Shown here one piece after another: positions 37,565-46,587 of a DNA stretch of 64,000 nt. Positions within the stretch are counted from its first letter, which is position 1, and each line of letters begins with the position of its first letter. The DNA comes from JBAXGW01 sp037139195 (GTDB lineage: Bacteria > Bacteroidota > Bacteroidia > Bacteroidales > JAHJDW01): assembly GCA_037139195.1 (NCBI GenBank), contig JBAXGW010000012.1, forward strand, positions 19,152 through 83,151. The letters run 5' to 3'. The notes under the pieces were generated by a model. That model worked only from the letters and a program-made list of their open reading frames with translations, made no database searches and was not told where the DNA came from. Made by a program: the position numbers and the translations under genes.

Positions 37565-38245
37565 TTAATTTTTTTCAATAGTCTTTTTAATTTTATAAGT
37601 TAACCCAATTAACAGATTGATTGAATTGGTTTTTAATGAACTTGGATATTTCCAATCAAATTCCTTAATAATACCCGTCATTCCTGTATTTCTTCTTACT
37701 TCGCATGAAAAGCTAAAGTTTTTGAAATATTGAAAATCTATACCAACGCCAGTTGTTATGCCAGCATCTATTGTTTCATAAGTATCTGTTCCATCTTCAA
37801 ATGTATTAATTTGATCATAATCATTTAAATACGAGGCTGATTTTAAATAGCTAATAAATGGTCCCATATTATAAAAGCATTTAATTTTTCCGCCTATGCT
37901 AGCTTTAGCCAGAATTGGAAGTGTGAAATAATCAAAATGCCGGAGTACTTTTATTCCACATATACCTGAGGTGTGTGCATCATTATAATAATATCTGTAG
38001 TTGTCCCCTTTTCTTTCATAAGAAAGGTTTGTACGTATTGATAACCATTTTTTTAAATTATATTGAAAAAATACACCCGATGAATATGCGCTTATTCCAC
38101 TTGTTGAATACCCTGAAATAATTGGATATATTCGCATATATGAAAAGCTAGGTCCGCCTTCAATGCCAATTTCAACTTTGTTCTCTTGTCCTATTGCATT
38201 TGTTGTTAATCCCAATAATAGAATAAAAATTGCATAATTTTTCAT
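37565..38245 (-). CDS. PorT-family outer-membrane beta-barrel within the wz cluster
   Basis: 226 residues with a signal peptide ending at NAIGQ and barrel-type strands: EIGIEGGPSFSYMR, LSIRTNLSYERKG, CFYNMGPFISYLKSASY, FSCEVRRNTGM. It is paralogous to the barrel at 24596-25291. It follows wzy by 19 bp, so it is probably co-transcribed with wzz-wzx-wzy. It may serve surface display of the polymer or be a passenger; nothing in sequence decides. Confidence 0.72.
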   Translation of the reverse strand: MKNYAIFILLLGLTTNAIGQENKVEIGIEGGPSFSYMRIYPIISGYSTSGISAYSSGVFFQYNLKKWLSIRTNLSYERKGDNYRYYYNDAHTSGICGIKVLRHFDYFTLPILAKASIGGKIKCFYNMGPFISYLKSASYLNDYDQINTFEDGTDTYETIDAGITTGVGIDFQYFKNFSFSCEVRRNTGMTGIIKEFDWKYPSSLKTNSINLLIGLTYKIKKTIEKN

Positions 38246-38264
38246 AAAAAGATTAATGTTACGT

Positions 38265-39548
38265 TTATAATTTTTGAGAATTCAGATGTACTTTTCTTGA
38301 TAAAATAAAAAAAGCACAAATAATTAAAAACCATAGTCCACCAGTAATAATTATTGTAAACATTGGAGCACTTAGAAATAAAAAAATAAAAACGAAAAAT
38401 ATTCCAAAATAGCTAGAGTCAAGATTAAAGGAATTGAAAAAAAGAAAAATCACAGAAAACACTGCAACGAACAGTGTTACACCTAAATAGCCTAAATTCA
38501 TGTATCCATCGCTAATAATTCCATTACTTGCATACATATCAGTAACACCAAAATACACTTTTGAAATAACAAACCCTATTTTATCAGAAAAAGGGCTGTG
38601 GAAAAACTGGTTTAATATATGAGTTTCGGCAAAATAAAAGGGATTCCCATGAAAGAAATCAAAATAATGGTTGTTTAACAAAGCGGGAATGAAAAACAAT
38701 CTCATTACAAAAGTGCCTCTGAGTAGATAGCCATCTAACAATAAATCAAATAAATAAAACGAAATAAGACTTATAAAACAAATGATTACAAAATTCCTTA
38801 TTTTATGAATATAATCGAAACTTAGATAATAAAAGAAAATCATTACAATTGTTGTCATATATACTATTTTGTTCCCAGAAATTACATATAAGTATAATAA
38901 CATGATAACCGATATTATTGATAAAATATATTTTTTGTGTATTAAAAAGAAAACAATAAGTATTGGCAAAATTATTTTCACTTCCCAATTATAAGCATAA
39001 GCAGCAAATCCAATTAAATTTTGGCTAAAAGTTTCTCGAGTTATGTTGATGTCTTTTAGCAGTAATGTGTTTAGATTTACAGAAAAGCCCGAATTTGATA
39101 AAATGGGTATTAAAAATAAAATCGCAATACCTAGTAGAAACGTATATTTAAAACTATCATTGCTTTGAATTGATTTTATTTTAATTTTTCTTGTAGAAAT
39201 AGTTGCAGTAGCCAAAAGTAATCCGCAAATTGAAAATACGGGACCAGCTATAGAATTAGTAAATGAATAGAGAACTAAATTAGGAATTAAAAAAAACAAA
39301 ATTAGCAGCACAAATATTGAATAAATAAACTTGCTTTTATTGAAAACATATATCGACAAAGCAATGGTAGAAATAAAAAGTGCTTTGGCTAAAATGAATT
39401 TGATAATATTGAAATCGAGTTTAAAACCCAAATAAATAAATTGAGTGTGAACAAATGATACATATAACCATTCAAGCGCAATGTATATTAACCCAAGTAC
39501 GAAGCTAATTACAAAAAAATCGTTATTAAATTTCAGACGTTCAAGCAT
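38265..39548 (-). CDS. wzy: Wzy-like O-antigen/exopolysaccharide polymerase
   Basis: A 427-residue integral membrane protein with about ten to twelve hydrophobic helices and a periplasmic loop (about residues 265-345) holding LRGTFVMRLFFIPALLNNHYFDFFHGNPFYFAETH. The R-x-F-x-x-P pattern and the position just after a flippase gene are typical of polymerases in Wzx/Wzy-dependent loci, which otherwise share little sequence. It overlaps the wzx gene by 8 bp. Assignment relies on topology and context. Confidence 0.72.
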   Translation of the reverse strand: MLERLKFNNDFFVISFVLGLIYIALEWLYVSFVHTQFIYLGFKLDFNIIKFILAKALFISTIALSIYVFNKSKFIYSIFVLLILFFLIPNLVLYSFTNSIAGPVFSICGLLLATATISTRKIKIKSIQSNDSFKYTFLLGIAILFLIPILSNSGFSVNLNTLLLKDINITRETFSQNLIGFAAYAYNWEVKIILPILIVFFLIHKKYILSIISVIMLLYLYVISGNKIVYMTTIVMIFFYYLSFDYIHKIRNFVIICFISLISFYLFDLLLDGYLLRGTFVMRLFFIPALLNNHYFDFFHGNPFYFAETHILNQFFHSPFSDKIGFVISKVYFGVTDMYASNGIISDGYMNLGYLGVTLFVAVFSVIFLFFNSFNLDSSYFGIFFVFIFLFLSAPMFTIIITGGLWFLIICAFFILSRKVHLNSQKL

Positions 39549-40842
39549 GAATTGGGTTTATTTTTTTCTCGTAATTATTAACTACAAAAATAATTAAAAT
39601 AAGTAGCATTAGATACATGGTCAAATCTATAAAGACAAATATTTTTAAAAAAGAAGTAAATTCTATCCCTTTAAAAAGTAATAGAAGACAAATTGCTCCG
39701 AAATAAAATGTTTGCCAAATGCTGTATAGTTTGATTTTATTAAGCGAAATAAATACCCCAGTAAAAGATGAAACAATAAAGTTGGTAACATAGCTAAATA
39801 CCATGATTTGAGAATAAGTGCCAGAGGTGTTCCAAATTTTTCCAAAAAATAGTCCAAATAAAAATGGACCCCAAAATAAAATAACAATTAGTTCAATTAT
39901 CACAATAGTACCTAAAAACCAAAATACCGATGTTAAATCTTTTTTTATGCTTTGCAATTGATTCTTTTTTTCTGTTAACCTTTGCAGTAAAACTTGAGCA
40001 ATTGACATAGATACAAGTGCAAATGGTATTGATAGCATTTGCCTTGATAAATCAAAAAAACCAACTGTTTGAGCGTTGTAAAACTTATTAATAAACAAAA
40101 TGGGAATTAATGAGCCGCAAGCGCTTAAAAGAGTTGGTAGTAGATTATATTTTGGAAATTCGATGTATTTTTTTGCTACATAATTTAATTGGACTCGTGA
40201 AATGAATTTTTGTTTATATCCTTGCCTTAACATTTGCCAAATCCCGACACTGCAATTTATGAGATTCCCAAACAAATCGCCAATAATTAGGCCTCCTGAT
40301 ATTTTTGCAAATCCGCTTCCTGTTTGAATAATTCCCTCGGCGGCACGTCGAGAAACTTTATTGGCGGCAGATGCTACAAATGCTTTTTTTCGTATAAGCC
40401 AGTAATTAATGCTTTGGTAAAAGCAAAACATAAAAACACCCAAAGGAACAAAATACATAAAAACGCGATGTGAGGAAGGAAAGTCTAGAAGTATAGCAAT
40501 AGGGTCGCCAAAAATTAATAGAACGAAAAATAAAATGGTGCTAATTATTAAATTTAAACCAAAAGATAAAAAAAGTAAATTAGCAGCGGTTTTTTCTTTT
40601 TTAGGAAGAACAATTGCTAAATCATAACGCAGTGTTACAAACATAGTAAAAATTCCAATTAAACTTTGGTATACAGAGAAAGCTCCAAATTCTTCAGGAG
40701 AAAAAATTCTACGTAAAATGGGTTGCAAAAGTATTGGAATTAGTTGGGCTAAAATAGTGCCTAGCATAAGCGTGGTCGTATTTTTAGCAAAATCACGCCC
40801 AGCAAATATTTTTGAATATAATTTAGAAATTTTATTAGTCAT
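39541..40842 (-). CDS. wzx: Wzx-like oligosaccharide flippase
   Basis: 433 residues with about twelve membrane helices. The N-terminus (NTTTLMLGTILAQLIPILLQPILRRIFSPEEFG) is typical of the polysaccharide-transport branch of the MOP superfamily. It would move undecaprenyl-linked repeat units across the inner membrane for polymerisation by the adjacent Wzy-like protein. Gene order wzz-wzx-wzy on one strand with short gaps supports this. Confidence 0.87.
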   Translation of the reverse strand: MTNKISKLYSKIFAGRDFAKNTTTLMLGTILAQLIPILLQPILRRIFSPEEFGAFSVYQSLIGIFTMFVTLRYDLAIVLPKKEKTAANLLFLSFGLNLIISTILFFVLLIFGDPIAILLDFPSSHRVFMYFVPLGVFMFCFYQSINYWLIRKKAFVASAANKVSRRAAEGIIQTGSGFAKISGGLIIGDLFGNLINCSVGIWQMLRQGYKQKFISRVQLNYVAKKYIEFPKYNLLPTLLSACGSLIPILFINKFYNAQTVGFFDLSRQMLSIPFALVSMSIAQVLLQRLTEKKNQLQSIKKDLTSVFWFLGTIVIIELIVILFWGPFLFGLFFGKIWNTSGTYSQIMVFSYVTNFIVSSFTGVFISLNKIKLYSIWQTFYFGAICLLLLFKGIEFTSFLKIFVFIDLTMYLMLLILIIFVVNNYEKKINPIHA

Positions 40843-40863
40843 TATAGGGTTTTGCTAGAGCTA

Positions 40864-41703
40864 CTATTTCGAAAACCAAGATGCATTATTTAAACCCATC
40901 GCTCTTGTTTTTACTTTTCTAAATATTTCAAAAATAAATGCAAATATAGAGCCCAAAACAAAGCCAATAAATATATTTTGGATAATGATACGTTTAAAAC
41001 CAGGGGCGTTTTTTACTTCACTAACACTTAAAATAGTATGATTTATTGGGTTAACATCGCTGTTTAATTCGACATAAAATTTCTTTTCTATCAAAAATAA
41101 ATACTCTTTGTTTGAGAAATTATTTAGAGCTGAAAAGTTTTCATTTTTAATAGACAAGCTTGAAGTTAAAAGCTTATTGAAACTTTCTATCTCATTTATT
41201 TTTGTATTTATTTTTGCTAAATATTCTTTTCTAAATTTTTCAATCTTAGTTATTTTGTTTTTCAAGATATCTTGATTTCCTATAATAGTAATAAGTTGAT
41301 TTGATGCGTCTTCAATTTTATCGGCAGTTTTTGCTGATAATAATAAATAAACCGATGTGTCTTCTAGTGTTTTTTCATTCGATTTTCTGATTTCTTTTAT
41401 TTGAGAAGCAATGTCTTTTGTAAAACCTGATTTAACTAAAAAATCTTCGTTCCCAGTTTGACCGAGGTAAATTTTTTGAGCAGCGTTGTCAATTATATCT
41501 GTGCTAAAAAAGTTAGATGATATTTTAATTTTAGCTTCGTAATATTTTTCCAAACGAGGACTGCTGTATTCTTTTACTATTGCTAAAATTGAGAAAACTA
41601 CTGTGATTGAAAGTATCAATAACCATCTTTTGTGAAAAAAAAGATAAAAATAGGCTAATACGTCAAGTAAGTTTATTTCTTTTTCAGAGTTGTTATCGCT
41701 CAT
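40864..41703 (-). CDS. wzz: Wzz-type chain-length determinant
   Basis: 279 residues with the polysaccharide co-polymerase layout: an N-terminal cytoplasmic tail with EINLLDVLAYFYLFFHKRW, a first transmembrane helix (LLILSITVVFSILAIV), a periplasmic coiled-coil-rich region, and a second helix preceded by the proline-containing APGFKRI motif. No C-terminal tyrosine kinase domain is attached, so it is of the O-antigen (class 1-like) type rather than BY-kinase type. It is the first gene of the minus-strand array and follows a structured leader. Confidence 0.85.
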   Translation of the reverse strand: MSDNNSEKEINLLDVLAYFYLFFHKRWLLILSITVVFSILAIVKEYSSPRLEKYYEAKIKISSNFFSTDIIDNAAQKIYLGQTGNEDFLVKSGFTKDIASQIKEIRKSNEKTLEDTSVYLLLSAKTADKIEDASNQLITIIGNQDILKNKITKIEKFRKEYLAKINTKINEIESFNKLLTSSLSIKNENFSALNNFSNKEYLFLIEKKFYVELNSDVNPINHTILSVSEVKNAPGFKRIIIQNIFIGFVLGSIFAFIFEIFRKVKTRAMGLNNASWFSK

Positions 41704-41725
41704 TGTTTTATTTTTAGTTTTTAAC

Positions 41726-41875
41726 GGGATTTTTAAAAATTAGCTTCGCTGAGCTCGGCATTCGCCTTCGGTTGTTTTTTCTTCGTTAAATTCAAATTTT
41801 CAAATCCTCACATGCCCAAGTATACTGTGGTTTGAAAATTCTTTCCGCCTCGAAAAATCTAATTTTTAAAACCCC
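41726..41875. repeat. 150-bp imperfect palindrome in the leader of the polysaccharide array
   Basis: This fills most of the only gene-free stretch above 300 bp (41704-42048). Outer arms at 41726-41743 and 41859-41875 are inverted copies sharing TTTTAAAAATTAG plus flanking G/C runs. An inner pair (AATTTTCAAA near 41795-41804 and TTTGAAAATT at 41831-41840) is nested inside. In between are GC-richer pieces unlike the surroundings. Given the minus-strand promoter at 41896-41927, the whole element would be transcribed as part of the wzz leader and could fold into a long branched hairpin. It could also be a small non-autonomous mobile element. Confidence 0.6.
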
Positions 41876-41895
41876 TCTTAATTTATTTCTTTGTG

Positions 41896-41927
41896 CAAAG
41901 ATAGGTAAAAATGAATGCTTCTACAAA
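41896..41927 (-). promoter_or_regulatory. Promoter of the wzz-wzx-wzy polysaccharide array
   Basis: Minus strand TTTG (41927-41924), 20-bp spacer, TATCTTTG (41903-41896). Both boxes fit the Bacteroidota consensus at the right spacing. Transcription would start near 41889, giving a leader of about 185 nt before wzz. Confidence 0.65.
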
Positions 41928-42024
41928 AAAAATAGTAATTGGATGAGATGGTTTTTTTGCGTTATTCTAGTGAAGTTTTAAACGCTATTATTTTTAGATT
42001 TTAGATAAGTTTGCCTTTTTTATT

Positions 42025-42032
42025 TAATTTTG
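42025..42032 (+). promoter_or_regulatory. Candidate -7 element for aroK
   Basis: TAATTTTG, 16 bp before the aroK ATG. A TTTG at 42010-42013 is too close to be its -33 partner. Confidence 0.4.
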
Positions 42033-42048
42033 CATTCAAATTTAACTT

Positions 42049-42561
42049 ATGCTCGTCTATCTAATTGGTTTCATGGGTTCTGGAAAAACAACCGTTGGCA
42101 AAAAATTAGCCAATAAGCTTGGTTTTCAGTTTGTTGATTTAGATGATTTGTTTGAAAGTGAAATGCAACAATCAATTTCTGAATATTTTAACATTTACGG
42201 AGAAGTTGTTTTTAGAGAAAAAGAACAGCAAATTTTAAAGCGTACTTTTGAAATGTCGGATTGTGTGATTTCTTGTGGAGGGGGCACTCCTTGCTTTTAC
42301 GATAATATGAAGTTAATAAACCAAAATGGCATATCTGTTTATATTAGTATGGCTGCTATTTCGTTGTTTTATCGTTTAAAAAATGCTAGAAACAAACGTC
42401 CGCTAATTTCTAATATGAACGATGATGCCTTGTTTGAATATATCACAGACGAGCTTTCAAAAAGAGAGCTTTATTACAATCAATCCGTTATAAATATTAA
42501 AGGCGAAAGTATTGATGTGGAAGAATTACGAAAGATGATAGATAAACACATTGTATTATAG
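42049..42561 (+). CDS. aroK: Shikimate kinase
   Basis: A 170-residue P-loop kinase that phosphorylates shikimate at the 3-OH in the chorismate pathway. The Walker A motif GFMGSGKT spans residues 7-14. The shikimate-binding DLDD near 32-35, GEVVFREKE (with the Arg that contacts shikimate), SCGGGTP and the LID region RNKRPLI are all present. Length is normal. Its 3' end overlaps by 6 bp the end of the convergent O-methyltransferase gene. Confidence 0.93.
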   Translation: MLVYLIGFMGSGKTTVGKKLANKLGFQFVDLDDLFESEMQQSISEYFNIYGEVVFREKEQQILKRTFEMSDCVISCGGGTPCFYDNMKLINQNGISVYISMAAISLFYRLKNARNKRPLISNMNDDALFEYITDELSKRELYYNQSVINIKGESIDVEELRKMIDKHIVL

Positions 42562-43197
42562 TTTTCGTATAAAACTAAGTCCATCCCTAAAAGGCAGAAT
42601 CACTACTTCAACTCTTGAATCTTCAGCAATTTTTTTATTAAATTTTATTAATGCTTTTGTGTCTTTGTCGTTTGGATGCACTTCTTGTATTACTTTTCCA
42701 CTCCAAAGCACATTGTCGGCTATAATAAATCCTCCTTTTGGCATTTTGTCTATTACCAATTCAAAATAGTTCCAATAATTTTCTTTATCAGCATCTAAAA
42801 AAACCAGATCGAACAGGCAATCTAAAGTCGGAATAATATCCAAAGCATTGCCAATTCTGTATTCTATTTGGTCTTCAATATTTGCTTTTTCAAAATAAGG
42901 ACGTGTGAAGTCTTCAAGTTCTTCGTTAATATCTATTGTAATTAATTTCCCATTGATTTGCAAACCTTTAGACAAACAAATAGCAGAATATCCGGTGTAA
43001 GTCCCAATTTCTAAAACATAATTGGGTTTAATCATGCAAGAAATCATTTCGAGTAAATTTCCTTGTAAATGACCAGAAAGCATGCGTGGTCCAAGTATTT
43101 TCGCCTTTGTTTCGCGACTCAGCATTTTTTTTACTTCCGATTCGCTTGTGCTATTTACTTCACAATATTTTTCTATTTCTTCTGAATATATCGACAT
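42556..43197 (-). CDS. O-methyltransferase, CCoAMT/YrrM-like
   Basis: A class I SAM methyltransferase of the small-molecule O-methyltransferase family. Motifs: VLEIGTYTGYSAICLSKGL (SAM loop), ITIDINEE, FDLVFLDADKENYWNYFE with the metal-binding Asp, and IIADNVLWSGKV. I choose the ATG at 43197 (213 residues), because family members begin near YSEEIEKYC; a longer in-frame version starting at 43260 would add 21 basic residues. The natural substrate is unknown; relatives methylate catechols or tRNA wobble uridine. Confidence 0.85.
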   Translation of the reverse strand: MSIYSEEIEKYCEVNSTSESEVKKMLSRETKAKILGPRMLSGHLQGNLLEMISCMIKPNYVLEIGTYTGYSAICLSKGLQINGKLITIDINEELEDFTRPYFEKANIEDQIEYRIGNALDIIPTLDCLFDLVFLDADKENYWNYFELVIDKMPKGGFIIADNVLWSGKVIQEVHPNDKDTKALIKFNKKIAEDSRVEVVILPFRDGLSFIRKL

Positions 43198-43310
43198 TGC
43201 TTTTAAATTAAATCTTGTTTCTTTTTGAACTTTTAACTTTGCCTTCCGCTCAGTCATCAAAAAGAGTATAATAACTTTATTAACTTTTAACTTTATGAAC
43301 CTTCAATTGT

Positions 43311-44546
43311 TTAAGGAGTGTAAATTAACGTGCTCAACTTGTCATGATCAAAAATTTCGTTCGAAATATCTAACATTTCTTCAGCAGTAACATTATTAAT
43401 TTTGTTATATATTTCTTCCAAGGTATCTACTTTGTTAAATACCAATAGGCTTTTACCGAGCGAAAGCATTTCTGTTGAGTTATTTTGCTGTGATATCGCT
43501 ATTTGTCCAATTATTTGTTTTTTCGCTTTATGCAGTTGAAGAGCGCTTAACTTGTTGTCTTTTAGTTTTTTTAATTCTTTGTAAACTAGTGCAATACTTT
43601 TTTCTAAAACTGCTTTGTCTGTTCCCAAATAAACTGAAAAAACTCCAGTATCGAGATATGGCGTGTAATTTGATTCAATATTATAGCAGAAACCATATTT
43701 TTCTCTAATATTTAGGTTTAATCGAGTGTTCATGCCCGAGCCACCTAAGATATTGTTCAAAAGAATAAGAGCTGTTTTTCTGTCGTCAGAAACATTATAT
43801 GCTGGTGAGCCTATTACACAGTGACTTTGATAATTTGATTTTTTTTGAGTTTTGTAGAAAGGGTTGTAAATGATTTCTTGATTTCGCTCCGAAACTCCTT
43901 TTTTTATTGGAATATCACCTATGAATTTATTGCATAATTTCTGAATTTCTTTAAAACTGATATTTCCTAAAGAACAGAAAATGATGCTATCAGAAGTGTA
44001 TGTGCGTTCTATAAAATTTAATATGTCTTTTTGAGTATATTTTTTAATATGTTTTTTTGTGCCTAAAATATTTTTTCCTAAAGGGTGTTCCTTAAACATT
44101 ATTTCCTCAAAGTCATCAAATATTAAGTCGGAAGGATTGTCTTTATATGAATTAATTTCATCAATTATTACTTCTTTCTCTTTTTCAATTTCTTTTTGAG
44201 GAAAAGTTGAATTAAAAGTAATATCTGCTAATAATTCGATGCTACGTGTATAGTGTTCTTTTAAGAAAGTAGCATAAATACAAGTTTCTTCTTTACTGGT
44301 ATATGCATTTAAGTCGCCACCAACATCATCTAATCTGCTAAGAATATGATATGCTTTTCTTTTTTTCGTGCCTTTAAAAATTACATGTTCAATATAATGA
44401 GCCATACCTTGTTCGTGGTCTTGTTCGTCGCGTGTTCCAACGTTTATAAAAAAACCGCAATGTGCAATTATCCCATCAATTTGTTTGTGGATAACTTTTA
44501 TTCCATTATTTAACGTAAATACCTGATAATCTGAAATAGTATCCAT
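43311..44546 (-). CDS. M16-family zinc peptidase (processing-protease type)
   Basis: 411 residues with the inverted zinc motif HxxEH at H50-Y-I-E53-H54 and the downstream glutamate in KEVIIDEINSYKDNPSD. The N-terminal catalytic and C-terminal M16 domains are both present (SALQLHKAKKQIIGQ in the second). Single-chain bacterial M16B proteins of this length are active as homo- or heterodimers and degrade or process peptides. It starts 4 bp after the stop of the acyl-CoA synthetase gene in transcription order, suggesting co-transcription. Confidence 0.9.
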   Translation of the reverse strand: MDTISDYQVFTLNNGIKVIHKQIDGIIAHCGFFINVGTRDEQDHEQGMAHYIEHVIFKGTKKRKAYHILSRLDDVGGDLNAYTSKEETCIYATFLKEHYTRSIELLADITFNSTFPQKEIEKEKEVIIDEINSYKDNPSDLIFDDFEEIMFKEHPLGKNILGTKKHIKKYTQKDILNFIERTYTSDSIIFCSLGNISFKEIQKLCNKFIGDIPIKKGVSERNQEIIYNPFYKTQKKSNYQSHCVIGSPAYNVSDDRKTALILLNNILGGSGMNTRLNLNIREKYGFCYNIESNYTPYLDTGVFSVYLGTDKAVLEKSIALVYKELKKLKDNKLSALQLHKAKKQIIGQIAISQQNNSTEMLSLGKSLLVFNKVDTLEEIYNKINNVTAEEMLDISNEIFDHDKLSTLIYTP

Positions 44547-44550
44547 GATT

Positions 44551-46323
44551 TTAATTGTTATTTGGGAACATTTTAAGAGCTATTTCTGCGTATTTTTCAT
44601 TTAACGTAGTTCTTCTAAGTTTCAAGGTTGCGCTTAATTCTCCTGATTCAACTGTCCATTCGGAATTTACAAGTTCAAAACGTTTAATCTGTTCTGTTTC
44701 ACCAAGAAAAGTATTGAAATGATTTATTTCATTTTGAATCAGTTTTTTTATTTCGGAAAGTTGGATTATATCATCATTTGAGCTGAAAGATAATTTGTTT
44801 TTTTTACACCATTCTTTTAAAACTGTAAAATCGGGGGAAATAATTGCACCAGCAAATTTTTGATTTTCGCCAATAACCATCAATTGGTCGATATACACCG
44901 ATTCTTTCATTATGTTTTCAATGACTTGAGGCGAAATGTACTTTCCAAAAGATGTTTTAAAAATTAGTTTTTTTCGGTCGGTAATTTTCAAGCGACCTAG
45001 TTCGTCTATCATTCCTACATCACCCGTATGAAACCAGCCTTCATCATCAATCGATTCTTTTGTTAATTCCGGCTCTTTATAATAGCCGCTCATAACATTT
45101 GGTCCTTTGCAAAGAATTTCACCGTCTTCGGCAATTTTCACGGTAACACCATTTATAATTGGTCCAACCGTTCCGAATTTAATGCCATTTTTCTCAAAAT
45201 TATTGACAGCAATCACGGGCGAAGTTTCTGTTAAGCCGTAACCTTCCATTATTTTTATTCCAACCGCCCAAAAGAATTTAGAGAGGCGTGGTTGCAAAGC
45301 AGCGCCGCCACTTATAATTATTTTAAGTTCTCCGCCCAAATTTGCTTTTACTTTATTTAGAACTAATTTTCGGGCAAAGAAAAGCTTTATTTTATAGAGT
45401 AAAGAGTTGTTTTCATCTTTATAGTTTGAGCTAATATTTATTGCCCATTTAAAGATTTGTTTTTTTGTTCCATTTAATTTTTCGCCTTTTACTAAAGCTT
45501 TGTCATAAATTTTCTCTAAAACACGGGGCACAGTGCTTAAAATATGAGGTTTAGCTTCAAGAGCGTATTCGCCAATATTTGCAAGATTGTCTACATAATA
45601 AATGGAAATACCTTTGTATTGATACATGTAATTTATCATTCGCTCATAAATATGGCAAAGTGGCAAGAAACTCAGTGCTCTGTCATTCATTCCCATTGGT
45701 GGAATTGGCGAACAGGCTATAAAATTGCTTACAATATTTTTGTGTGTGAGCAGAACGCCTTTTGGATTTCCAGTTGTTCCTGAAGTATAAATTATTGTAC
45801 AAATATCTTCTTCGCTTATTGAATTTTTAATTGATTTTAGTAATTCTGGTTGAGGGTTATTCTTTCCTAAATCAATTAGCTCGTTAAGATGCTGAATGCC
45901 AAATAAATTTCTAAATGTATAGACTGCTTTTAAAGTAGGTATATTAGGAATAATATGTTTAATCCGTTTAAACATTTCTTCACCAGCAACAAAAATATAT
46001 TTCACATCTGCATGTTGAAGAATATATTGATAGTCGGAATCGCTAATAGTAGGGTAAATAGGTATATGAATAGCTCCAATTTGTAGGATTCCAATATCTA
46101 AAAAATTCCATTCGGGACGGTTAAATGTAATTGAAGCAATTTTGTCGCCCTTTTCCACGCCAAGTTGTAATAACCCATAACTGATGTTCTCAGAAATTTT
46201 AATATAATCGCTTGTTGAGTATTTTTTCCATTCCCCAAAATCTTTTCCTGAAAAAGCATCTGTTTTATTGCTAAATTTTTCTTTGTATCTTTCTTGTAAA
46301 TCAAATATCCTTTTTACTTCCAT
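44551..46323 (-). CDS. Long-chain acyl-CoA synthetase (AMP-forming)
   Basis: A 590-residue ANL-superfamily enzyme that activates fatty acids through an acyl-AMP intermediate. Motifs: IYTSGTTGNPKGVLLTHKN (P-loop), MEGYGLTETSPV (A5), GWFHTGDVGMID and the hinge ITDRKKLIFKTSFGKYISPQVIE. This is the FadD15/FAA-like branch common in Bacteroidota, some of which recycle exogenous fatty acids. A promoter-like site lies about 50 bp upstream. Confidence 0.9.
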   Translation of the reverse strand: MEVKRIFDLQERYKEKFSNKTDAFSGKDFGEWKKYSTSDYIKISENISYGLLQLGVEKGDKIASITFNRPEWNFLDIGILQIGAIHIPIYPTISDSDYQYILQHADVKYIFVAGEEMFKRIKHIIPNIPTLKAVYTFRNLFGIQHLNELIDLGKNNPQPELLKSIKNSISEEDICTIIYTSGTTGNPKGVLLTHKNIVSNFIACSPIPPMGMNDRALSFLPLCHIYERMINYMYQYKGISIYYVDNLANIGEYALEAKPHILSTVPRVLEKIYDKALVKGEKLNGTKKQIFKWAINISSNYKDENNSLLYKIKLFFARKLVLNKVKANLGGELKIIISGGAALQPRLSKFFWAVGIKIMEGYGLTETSPVIAVNNFEKNGIKFGTVGPIINGVTVKIAEDGEILCKGPNVMSGYYKEPELTKESIDDEGWFHTGDVGMIDELGRLKITDRKKLIFKTSFGKYISPQVIENIMKESVYIDQLMVIGENQKFAGAIISPDFTVLKEWCKKNKLSFSSNDDIIQLSEIKKLIQNEINHFNTFLGETEQIKRFELVNSEWTVESGELSATLKLRRTTLNEKYAEIALKMFPNNN

Positions 46324-46371
46324 TAATAAATTTTACTGATTAGTACCTGATTGTTTTTTTGCAAAAGAAAC

Positions 46372-46399
46372 CAAAGTTACAATATAATGATTAAACAAA
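46372..46399 (-). promoter_or_regulatory. Candidate promoter for the acyl-CoA synthetase gene
   Basis: Minus strand TTTG (46399-46396), 16-bp spacer, TAACTTTG (46379-46372). The -7 box is exact; the spacer is a few bases shorter than usual. Confidence 0.4.
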
Positions 46400-46587
46400 G
46401 TTGAAATTTTTTAATTGAATTTTTCCTATAATTAAATATGTTTCATAAAATCAGGTGGTTATATTTGTTTATATTTTCACATTGAATAATTTAAATAGAC
46501 TTGCCGATGCTTATCTGATTTTTACCGAATATATTTTAGAGAAAAAAAATACATTCCTTAATTTTGACCCATAAACTTAATATTGGT

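Noticed and set aside
41840..41855. GGCGGAAAG on the minus strand of the wzz leader as an ops/JUMPstart element
   Set aside because: It shares only GGCGG with the ops consensus, and RfaH-type ops sites are not established in Bacteroidota.
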